Shown here: positions 36,250 through 44,907 of the stretch, piece by piece | Position numbering within the stretch: position 1 is the first letter of the stretch | Layout: each line of letters starts with the position of its first letter | DNA from: Aurifilum marmelostoma | Taxonomy: Eukaryota; Ascomycota; Sordariomycetes; Diaporthales; Cryphonectriaceae | Direction: 5' to 3' | NCBI GenBank assembly: GCA_027559495.1 | Contig: JAMXSV010000021.1 | Coordinates: 558,001 to 622,000, forward strand | DNA: 64,000 nucleotides | Position numbers and translations under genes: made by a program | The notes under the pieces: model-generated | The model's database searches: none | What the model saw: only the letters and a program-made list of their open reading frames with translations | Told to the model about the DNA's origin: nothing

Positions 36250-38314
36250 ATGGCAGACGTCAAATCGGCCCGGCGTTGCTTACCTTACACTTCACTTGTC
36301 GCGCGGATCGTCGCGCGGATCCGTCCGAAGTGCGGGATATGCAACAACCTAGAGGGTTCTCAAGCTGGAGATGGCAATGTCAGAATCCGTTTGGACGACC
36401 TCGACCCGCAGTGCAGATTCTGCCGCCTGCTGAAAGCGACGAGCATCCATTTTGTGGATCAAGATTGCCTGGATACCGATCACGGGTTGCAGACACGGGC
36501 ACACCACAAGATCATTCCATGGAAGATCACTCTATCTGAGAATAAGCCACTACGTATACAAGTCAGCTTCAAGACCTGGGATCAGAACAGAAGCATAAAG
36601 TTCTTGGACTATATTATATATTCAGAAACGGAGGTCAGTCCGATACGCAGCAGCGGATTTTGCCCGGAATATGATTGATTGCATGACTACCTCGAGTACT
36701 CACTCGCGACCTCCTTAGCCTCCTCCTAGCCTACCTTCACTGAGACTGCTGCCCTCTTCTGAGACGGAGGTCAGTATAGAGAGTGCTGCGGACTTTGTTC
36801 TGAGGCATGCCGACTTGTGTCGCACACAGCATCAAGGGGACCCATGCGCCGAAGTAGAATGCGAAGCAGTCGTGCCAAAGAGGATTCTCAGCATTGGCAA
36901 CACGGGATCCCCGATCAAGCTTGTGGATGATCCTGCAAAATGCGGTCGTTACGCCACGTTGACGTACTGCTGGGGCGACCCGCAGTCACTGAAATTGACA
37001 AAAGAGAATTATTCAGATATGGCCCGCGAGATTCCCGAGGGTAGTCTTCCCATTCTATTCCGGGATGCAATTCAACTAGCGCGGATGTTACACATCGAAT
37101 ATATATGGATCGACAGGTTCTGCATCATACAAGACAGCGAGGAGGATTGGGAATCCGAGTCTGCAAAGATGGCGCAGTATTATGGCTCGTCGTGGTTGAC
37201 TATATCCGCAGCATCCTCGTCCAGCCCAGATGTCTCCCTCCTGAGACCCAGCAGTGCGCCTTGGGTACCAGTCACCTTCAATCTCGGTCTTAGAAATAAG
37301 GCCTCACACAAGGTCACAGCCAGACGTGTACCGACGGCCGGCAGGTCAGCAGAATTGGGAACCATCTTCACTCGCGCCTGGACCTACCAGGAGGTCGCCC
37401 TGTCCAGGCGGACAGTCCATTGTACGCTCCAGGGACTGGTATGGGGATGTTGCCGGGCTTCGTTATACGAAAATGGTATGGATCACCATTATTCCACAAG
37501 GAGCCTGATGGGACTCATTGAAATATATAAGCGCACGCCGACACAGCCCGATTCAATGGACAGAAGGATATGGTGGACGTTCTGGTCTTCGGCGATGATG
37601 TCGTATTCGGATCGTTGTCTGACAGTCGAGAATGACAAGTTGCCTGCGCTTAGTGGTGTAGCACTCGAATTCCACGGGTTGATACAGGGTCGCTACTTTG
37701 CAGGGCTGTGGGAGAACCAGTTTCCGGACAACTTGCTCTGGGTGAGAGACGCTCTGGCTAATACGTCTTCATCAAGCCCTGCGACCAGGGACTATGTGGC
37801 TCCGTCATGGTCATGGGCTTCCATCAAGATGGGGGTAGTCAACAGTTTGGGTACACATCTTAGCCCGCCCTTCGCAGCCAGTGTCAAGGTGTTGAGAATT
37901 GTCTGTGAGATCTCGGGCTCGAATCCTTTTGGGAGGGTGTTCTCGGGCTATATTGTCATGAGGGGTAGGATCACTCGAATACGTATTGTCCTGCCATCTT
38001 CGCAGGATAATCGCTTCATATCGTGCCCTGATGATTGGGACTTTTACTCCGACACACGTCTCGAGAGCTGCAACGGGGCATTGTTCCGTGCTTCGGCGGA
38101 ACCTCTCTCATCAGAAACACCGACAATGGCGGACTGTCTTTACTTTGGATCCCAGCATGACCCGCCAAGAGGCCGGAAACATTACGCTATGGTTCTGGGT
38201 CCATCTAGAGAAGATCCTGGATCGTTCTGTCGCTTGGGCTTGATGCGGACCGCATCGGAGGAAGCCATGAAGCTTTTCGATGCAGCAGAGGAACAGACTG
38301 TCAGGGTCGTCTAA
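36250..38314 (+). CDS. HET-domain (heterokaryon incompatibility) protein
   Basis: Two exons, 36250-36633 and 36770-38314, give 642 residues; the 136-bp intron starts GTCAGT and ends GAG at 36769. Exon 1 carries a Cys motif (KCGICNNLEG, CRFCRLL) typical of the region before HET domains. Exon 2 carries the HET domain at about 185-340: RYATLTYCWGD, LPILFRDAIQLARML, YIWIDRFCIIQDSEEDW, YYGSSWLTISAAS and TRAWTYQEVALSRRTVHC. Proteins of this family trigger cell death or growth arrest on fusion of unlike individuals; for most, including this one, the recognition partner is unknown, and no NACHT, STAND or prion-like part is attached. A 12-bp in-frame duplication (36298-36321) repeats VARI. If the inferred intron is not spliced, a frame stop follows 14 codons later and the gene would be broken. 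The acceptor lacks a pyrimidine before AG, so the join deserves caution. Confidence 0.82.
36621..36797 (+). repeat. Imperfect direct repeats around the HET-gene intron
   Basis: The left copy (36621-36662) spans the 5' splice site and the right copy (36757-36797) spans the 3' splice site. Both contain ACGGAGGTCAGT, preceded by TTCNGANACGGAG, and decay to matching GCGGAYTTTG at their right ends. I count about 11 of 13 matches before the splice point and about 18 of 28 after it, with one gap. Confidence 0.7.
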
Positions 38315-39005
38315 CTTTCCTTCATCCAGCATCAATCTATATCATCCATAGTCCTTATACTTGTTTACGTTTTTAATGGCAAGTGAGTCTACGTATCGAA
38401 GCTAATAACAAGTGATCGAATGTAGAAAATCCCTCCTCGGCTCATGGACAATCTATACCCCAAGGTCCATCCATACTTAGCAAACGGAATTATGTCTGCA
38501 ATAAAAATGATGCATCTCCTCTCGTTCTTCAAGGACTGTCAAAGAAAACAGACTCCTTGTAAGAATAGCTGAAAATAACCCTCCGACCTCCGTGTGTTTC
38601 TTGGGATAATAGTGCTACCCAGGTGGCAACCAAGCAATCAAGACAGAGAACAGCGTCTTCAATAACCTCGACAATCATTTTCCCTCCTCTTCTCTGCTCG
38701 GTAGTAAAGGTCGCAGCAGATAACCAGCCCTAACCCCAAGAGACATCCAATTTATGTAAAACACCTCGCTAAATAAGTACTGTACCTAATCACTTCTTTA
38801 GTAAGCTTCGCCCAGCCACTCTTTACCCCCCGGCCTCCCTCACACATAGAGCAACGCAGTCCTTCCATTTCGCTCCTCGTAAACTCAAGAGGATACTCAT
38901 AAGTGCTACATCTTTGACAGTGTCGTCAACGAGTTCCTATCGAAGTTGATCCGTCCTGTCCCATAGACCTCAGCGCGCGCACACACGCATCCGGTACAAC
39001 CTCAA
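38315..39005. other. Intergenic region
   Basis: AT-richer spacer (about 690 bp) between the HET and 2EXR genes. No gene or repeat of note; a CCCTAACCCC fragment lies near 38729. Confidence 0.55.
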
Positions 39006-39917
39006 ATGGCCAATCCCTCGCCCAACAAGACAATGTCAGCAACCAAGTCCAGCACATCCTGTGCGGGGTCCAGCGCGGGTGCCTCCTCTTCTGCTGGCTT
39101 CCCATTCTTCCCACGCCTCCCGCCCGAGCTGAGGATCAAAATATGGCAATGCGCCTTGGCCGATATAATTCGACCAGCTCTGTACATGTATAAGCATGAG
39201 TGCTGGGAGACTCGTGAGATGGCGGAGAAAGAAGACGATCCTACCCCGGACGGCGACGACGACCGTGATGACGCGGTGACCGAGCTCGACTGTTCCCACC
39301 TGGGCCTCACCCAGATCAATATCAATCTACTGCTGGTCAACACCGAAGCTCGTGGTATCGCCCTGGCCTGGGCTACGAAGCAGGCCCCAGGCTCGCGCAC
39401 AGCGGACCATGACAACTCAACCAAGCTCGTACGACCTTTCCGGACAGACTTCGACGCCATGTACGTGACGCTGAAGGACTGGAGCATATTCCGCCGCGAG
39501 TGGGAGTGGCACTGCAGCGCGGACGGGCGGTACAGCGCGCTCGGCGAAGTCACCCGCCTTGCCGTGTCCGAGATTCTGTTGCGATCACAAGACGCCCGAT
39601 GGAGGCGCCTGAGAGACTTGTTCATATTCATGCCCTGTCTGGAGACGTTGTACATTGTTGACAGCCCGCTGGTCGAGATGACGAGTGGGAGCGGGGGTCC
39701 GGATGGAGACGCGGTGGTGCGGTACGAGATCGAGGAGGCGCAGGGCTCGGAGCTGCTGTGGGACAGAGAGGAGAGGACGTGGAGGGTGCCGGGGAATTCA
39801 ACCTTCATACATGTTGTGGAGAAAAGTCTCGAGACGGCTGCCGAGGAGTTGCGCGATGGTTTGACCAACCACCCACGAAATTTCAGGATCTGTCTGGCTT
39901 ATCCTATTGAGCAATAA
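39006..39917 (+). CDS. 2EXR-domain protein, function unknown
   Basis: Single exon, 303 residues. After a Ser/Ala-rich leader, residues ~33-55 read FPFFPRLPPELRIKIWQCAL, the hallmark of the fungal 2EXR family (F-x-x-LPxELRxxIW). Conserved downstream elements are LLLVNTEARGIALAW and the YVTLKDWSIF to DLFIFMPCLETLYIVD region. No enzymatic motif, membrane helix or signal peptide is seen. The family is greatly expanded in Pezizomycotina and is often found near HET-domain genes, as here; its biochemical role is unknown. The N-terminal motif superficially resembles an F-box, so a protein-interaction role is possible. A reverse-strand frame of 288 codons covers the same DNA but is a shadow. A 12-C run begins three bases after the stop codon. 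Confidence 0.8.
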   Translation: MANPSPNKTMSATKSSTSCAGSSAGASSSAGFPFFPRLPPELRIKIWQCALADIIRPALYMYKHECWETREMAEKEDDPTPDGDDDRDDAVTELDCSHLGLTQININLLLVNTEARGIALAWATKQAPGSRTADHDNSTKLVRPFRTDFDAMYVTLKDWSIFRREWEWHCSADGRYSALGEVTRLAVSEILLRSQDARWRRLRDLFIFMPCLETLYIVDSPLVEMTSGSGGPDGDAVVRYEIEEAQGSELLWDREERTWRVPGNSTFIHVVEKSLETAAEELRDGLTNHPRNFRICLAYPIEQ

Positions 39918-39920
39918 TTC

Positions 39921-39932
39921 CCCCCCCCCCCC
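39921..39932. repeat. Poly-C run (C12)
   Basis: 12-C homopolymer directly after the 2EXR stop codon, in the probable 3' UTR, followed by a short CT repeat. Confidence 0.9.
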
Positions 39933-40554
39933 TCTCTCTTCAAAGATTGTATTCGTGTGGTGAGGAAGCTTGCACCAAGAGAGCGTTTCCCCCGACGAAG
40001 GCGCAGCTTGCTCACAACATGAGGACTTGGAGACGAAGCGGATATTGGGAATCTGATGTGGGTGGTAATATTGTCAATAATCAGCAGCAGTATGGCCCAT
40101 GGTGAAATCGCTCTCGATACTGTAAGTAATGTTTAATGTGGATGTCATGTCAGTCAAGCGGGCAGAAAATCGCTAGCTAGGATGCTATCCCATTCAAACC
40201 CGAGTTTAAAATACTATTGGGGCAAGGTGACACGGCCACCTTGTTGTCTATTGCGGTCTCGGCGTCCAGGTGCTGAATTTTGTTTGTCATGTTACTGTAG
40301 TATCAATCTGCATGGATAGTAGCCGGGGTTGGCCGGAAATATAAAAACGAAACCAAAAAACCCAGAGGCTGGTGTTTTGCCCAACCAGACTGAGGCCAAA
40401 TTGTCTGGGTGGCAGTGTACTGCTGCCTACAGCTTAACAAAGTGTCTTTTGAAAACAACTTACCTGACCTCAACAAGTTCAACTCTAATTGATTTTACGC
40501 ATAATTACTATGCTGATAATTGGCCACGACTTGGAGAACAGCGCGTCTGCTGTC
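39933..40554. other. Intergenic region
   Basis: Spacer before the kinase gene. No gene is supported. An upstream in-frame ATG for the kinase lies at 40510. Confidence 0.5.
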
Positions 40555-41969
40555 ATGGCACAGCCAGAGCAGCCCCAGCCCGAAGCATGCATGCAAGATG
40601 CCGCCCCATCCCTTGGGGAGTCTTCCACGCAGAATGACGAAGGGGGAATAGAGGAAGGCTCTGGCGTGTACACACCTGGCGGTTTTCATCCCGTCTATAT
40701 CGGTGATGTCTACAACTCAAGGTACACGGTTTTGAGCAAGCTGGGGTATGGCCTGTACTCTACAGTGTGGCTTGTGAGGGACACATCTTTACCGTGAGCA
40801 CTGTCCATATTCATCTTGAACCATGACCTTGAGCCGAGTGAGTACTTACCTCCTGCTCTCGAGTTCAGAGAAGAAAGCAAGTACTACGCCCTGAAGGTTT
40901 TGAGCGCCGACTGCTACGGCACGGGAAAGGACATCTTTGAACGGGAGATCCTGCGGCACCTCCGCGACGCTGACAGGAGCCACGTCGGGTACGAGTTCAT
41001 CTGCCATCTCGTAGACGACTTTGAGCACTCTGGGCCCAACGGAACCCATATATGCCTAGTCCTGGAGCTTATGGGCGAGACGCTGAAGACGTTCGGCACG
41101 CTTTTCAAAAAGACCATGATACCGAACTCGCTCATGAGGCGATTCACCTTTCACCTCCTCGCCGGCCTCGACTACGCTCACGACAGTAATGTCATCCATA
41201 CAGGTAATCAGGAATACTCAGTAGCAAAAGCTACCTTCCACCGCTTGAAGACACAGTCCTACTAACAATAGTGCATGATCCAGATATCAAGCCTGACAAT
41301 ATTTTTGTCAAGTTCAGGGACACGTCGCTCATCGAATCAGAGTACCTAAAGCAGTTGCCGGATGTGGTGCAGGACAAGCTTGCCGAGATTTACTCACCCG
41401 TGCCATCACAGTCTCTCAAGCTATTTTACTTCAGAGCCGGCCAGCCTGTTTTGGACTTTCAGGTGGCCCTGGGCGACTGGGGCGTTGCCTCGTGGGCCGA
41501 CAACCACCTCGCCGAGCTCATCCAGCCCGTGACCCTCCGCGCACCCGAGGTTCTCATCAAAGCACCTTGGGATGCCACCACGGACTGGTGGAACCTCGGG
41601 GCAGTCCTGTTGGAGGTATTCCGATGTGTGCGCATGTTCGACGGCCGGGGCCCACCGGACGGTCTTTACGACCTGAGGCAACATCTCCACGAGATTGTCA
41701 CTTACTTTGGACCATTTCCCCGAGCGCTTCTGGACAAGGGAGACTCTGAACTCGTCCAGACTTATTTTGACGAAGCCGGGTACGTTCGGGACGCGCCTGC
41801 TTTCGAACTGCCCAGTCTGGAATCGGATGAGTATATGGATGACCTGGACGCGGAGGACCGGAGGCTCTTTGTGTCATTTCTCCGTGCGCTCATGAAAATT
41901 GATCCGCAAGAGCGCTTGTCGACCATGGACCTGTTACGCCATCCGTGGCTGGGGTTGAATTTCGGATAA
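40555..41969 (+). CDS. SRPK-like serine/threonine protein kinase
   Basis: Three exons, 40555-40793, 40869-41203 and 41284-41969, give 419 residues; introns are 75 bp (GTGAGC) and 80 bp (GTAATC). The protein starts with YTPGGFHPVYIGDVYNSRY, the opening typical of fungal SRPK-type kinases. The ATP loop is LGYGLYSTVWLVRD (residue ~63), the ATP-binding Lys is in YYALKVL (~89), and the catalytic loop HTDIKPDN has Asp ~192. The metal-binding segment is LGDWGVASW (Asp ~256) in place of DFG, and the APE region reads TLRAPEVLI. The lobe ends with LMKIDPQERLSTMDLL and RHPWLGL. SRPKs phosphorylate Arg/Ser-rich splicing factors, but fungi carry many SRPK-like paralogues of unknown target, and this is probably one. 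An insert of about 50 residues separates the catalytic loop from DWG. A start at 40510 would add 15 residues. Confidence 0.87.
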
Positions 41970-42567
41970 TAGGCGACGCCTTGCTTGGCGTGGTCCGTGT
42001 GAAAGAAATGGATCTATCTGATGGATGCTCCACTACGCCCAGGCTGCAATGTACTGCTTCGGGGGCAAAGCGTTTCGAAAGATGGGCGGCAGCACTCAGC
42101 AGGGCACTGGACAGACGAATAAACAGAAACACCACCGTAGAGAAATATGACGGCTTGTAGAAGTGTGACGCTTCCGAATTGCACTATGCAGTGAGCTGAA
42201 ACTGTACGATGCATACAGACCTTCCAGGTCAGGAGATTCAGGTATAGGGTATCAAGATCCGATTTAGTAGTGGTGCACCTACTGTATGATGGATGGTACG
42301 TGGGGGCTGTAGGATCGAAAAGTGATGACAACGTAGTAGTCGGTAAGCGATAAAAAACTCGTCCCAAGAAATTTAGAGTTTCACAGTGGACCCCAGATGC
42401 TCCTGCGGGTCCTGCGGTGTAGAAGCATCCACACCCCCCTTCAAATTCGAGATCTGGGTACTGATACCATAATTTTTTCTGACCGTTGAGATTGTCTTTC
42501 TCCCTATTGATCGCTTTTTCGCTGTCATCTTGTAATTATTCTCAGCCAACCTCATCATCGATAGAAG
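41970..42567. other. Intergenic region
   Basis: 3' flank of the kinase gene and promoter of the WSC gene. No gene or distinctive repeat is recognised. Confidence 0.55.
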
Positions 42568-43479
42568 ATGGGGACTGGTGTGCTGTCTCGCCACCTTCAC
42601 CATGCTCTCATTATTACTGCCTTGATCTCGTCGCCTTTGATCCACTCAGGATTCGCAGCCAGCGCTCAAATTCTCCCACCCCGCTCAACATCTGTTGTAC
42701 CCACGATCGGATACGATCAAGCATATGACAAAACCGCTCCAAATTCTCCAGCCCATACTACACAAGCATGGCCTCTCGACAACAACAACAACAACATGGA
42801 GCTCCTCCTCGGCCGCACCGCTGCGCCCACGGTAGGCTCCGTGGCTAACTATAGCTACCTCGGCTGCTACTTCGATCCGAGCGCGACGAGGCTCCTCGAC
42901 GGCAAGACCTTCTGGGGCCAGAAGGGAAACAGCCCGTCGTCCTGCCGGTACTCGTGCTCGAAACTCGAGAGCTTCACCGGCGCTTTCGGTCTCGAGGATA
43001 CCAGCCAGTGCCTCTGTGGCAATTCCATCGCCGTCGCGACGGCAAGCATGATCAGCGTCACCGAGGCTGCGTGCAGCGCGGCATGCCCTGGCAGCTCAGA
43101 AGATATCTGCGGTGGGTATGGGTATATCAACATGTACATGGCCTCCGCCGCCCTCACGGCGAGTACAACGCCTGGATCCGTGGCAGCAACTACGACTGCG
43201 ACATCAGACCCAGGCAGCACGACGACCGCAGCCACGACGACCGGGCTAGATGACACGCCCAACGCCAACAGCAAATCAAAGGGCAGCAACAACAGCCTGA
43301 GCAACGGGGCAGTAGCTGGCATCGCAGTGGCCGCAGCCGCGGGAATGGGCCTGCTGGTGGCGGCGATAGCCTTTGCTGTGATAAAGCGCCGCCACAGAAG
43401 AAGAGATGCTCAGGCGCCGCCGCCGCCTCTCCGGGAGACAGAGAGGCATTACTTTGAGGGGGGCGGACCCGGCGCTTGA
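42568..43479 (+). CDS. WSC-domain cell-surface protein with one membrane helix
   Basis: Single exon, 303 residues. The N-terminus is a signal peptide (ALIITALISSPLIHSGFAAS, cleavage probably near residue 33). A WSC domain spans about 95-191: NYSYLGCYFDP, SSCRYSCSKLESFTGAFGL, QCLCGN, CSAACPGSSEDICGGYG. A Thr/Ser-rich stalk of about 55 residues (probably O-mannosylated) follows. Next comes a membrane helix at about 247-273 (GAVAGIAVAAAAGMGLLVA) and then KRRHRRR and a short cytosolic tail. This is the architecture of the Wsc1/Slg1 class of wall-stress sensors, which signal through Rho1 and the cell-integrity MAP kinase pathway. The tail here is very short (about 30 residues) compared with Wsc1, so it may be a carbohydrate-binding surface protein rather than a sensor. 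An Asn run (NNNNN) occurs near residue 73. Confidence 0.85.
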   Translation: MGTGVLSRHLHHALIITALISSPLIHSGFAASAQILPPRSTSVVPTIGYDQAYDKTAPNSPAHTTQAWPLDNNNNNMELLLGRTAAPTVGSVANYSYLGCYFDPSATRLLDGKTFWGQKGNSPSSCRYSCSKLESFTGAFGLEDTSQCLCGNSIAVATASMISVTEAACSAACPGSSEDICGGYGYINMYMASAALTASTTPGSVAATTTATSDPGSTTTAATTTGLDDTPNANSKSKGSNNSLSNGAVAGIAVAAAAGMGLLVAAIAFAVIKRRHRRRDAQAPPPPLRETERHYFEGGGPGA

Positions 43480-44907
43480 TGCGACTATTCCGATGGAGGC
43501 ACGTTTCAAAGCAGATCAAGGGAGCAGGGCGTTTGAGTTGCCAACAGAAGACAAACCGGCCGAGCTGCCGACGCGGCAGTTTTAAATTTATTAATACTAC
43601 TAATCAGAGAAAATTTCCGCGAATATTAAATAAAAAAAAAAAAAAGGAAAACGAAAAAGAAAAGTGTTTGTTCGTCCAATTGTTTGGCACTTGACGGATA
43701 CTTGGTCTCGATGAAATGACCATGAACCGGATACCATACGAGCCCAGGATCCCTCACAAGGAGAAACTCTGCTAATCACAATATGTTTCCTACGCTGCAT
43801 GCACCCTGTTGAACGCGTTCTATAAGTGGTGTAAGCAGAGATGCTGCAGGTTGAATTCTACGAGACAGACCGGACCGGTTTGGTATACTTGGCGGAGCCC
43901 CCCAATATCACATTTGGCTCCTTCAAACTGATGCATATGCAGTGCCTTTACATAGCGCAATTGGCTTGGTATCGCCGGAATGATGTCGCACTGAGTAATT
44001 ATGCTAAGACTGTTTCCGTTAATAAAGCAGACGATTGTGATCTTAATTTCGCAACTCTCTCCAGGTTTTGAAGACCTGAACGGTGCAACTGCAGAAAATG
44101 GTGTTACCGGACATTAGAGGAGTAGTCCCGCAACGACTCTTTGCTAGTCCATGAGCAGAAGTATCTCTTGTCTCTGTGATCATTGGAAAACTCCCATGCT
44201 TTAGGAAAGGTTCTTGAGGCATAAAGGTCGGGGTGTTAAGAGGTGAATGAAGAGAAGGAACAGGGTCAGGCTGAAGAGCAGTAGTGGATAGTCCGCTAGA
44301 ATCTAAGGAGCCAGATACAGAATTACTACCCTGAAATACTGAGATGGCTAGTCACAATAATTACACCTGCATAAAAATGCGGTAGAGAAAGGAGGTTCAA
44401 ATAAGATATCAACACACTCTAAGGTCTAGGGTCAGGGCGCACACCTGGTGGGGATCACACGTCGATGTTGGTGAATATCGACAAATGTAGAAGGGAGAAA
44501 GAGCAAGGTGTTGGGAAGAGCCATAGAATTTATCTTCATTTACCTATCTCTATGAGGAATTTCACATTTAAATTTACTCTAAGTAACTCCCTTTGCAAGT
44601 AATCTTGTCACTTTTCCAAGGACCCTTCGACACCTGTCTAGGGTTAGGGTTGATGCCTGCTCAAGGCAGCTTCCACAGCTGGTTCATTCTGGGACGCCTT
44701 AGCACTGCAGCGCATGTCTCCACTGTCCAATGTTGCTGCAAAGGTCTGCCCAACTTGGGACAGGCAACACCAAAGAAGAAGAACCAAAAACATCATCACA
44801 TCAAGACTTCTCAACAGCTTCTAAACGCTAACTGCTATCTCATCAGAATAGCATTGCTCCTCACCTCTTGTGCACATCTCAGCTGTGACCACATCAATAG
44901 AATCACA
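43480..44907. other. Intergenic region, AT-rich
   Basis: No confident gene. An A14 run lies near 43631, and the DNA is AT-rich to about 44600. A 76-codon ATG frame at 43841-44071 (EFYETDRTGLVYLAEPP) has protein-like composition but no homology or codon bias that I can support. The telomere-like element at 44639-44651 is listed separately. Confidence 0.5.
44639..44651 (+). promoter_or_regulatory. Telomere-like (TTAGGG) element upstream of the UBE3D-like gene
   Basis: TAGGGTTAGGGTT, two TTAGGG-type units, about 260 bp upstream of the start codon at 44908. This is nearly the same distance as the comparable element upstream of eIF3d, in the opposite orientation. Confidence 0.45.

Noticed and set aside
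39002..39868. 288-codon minus-strand frame
   Set aside because: It lies wholly over the 2EXR gene in the opposite strand. Composition (Ser/Arg-rich) fits a shadow of GC3-biased coding sequence.
43841..44071. 76-codon plus-strand ATG frame
   Set aside because: Protein-like composition but too short, AT-rich and without homology or splice context to call a gene.
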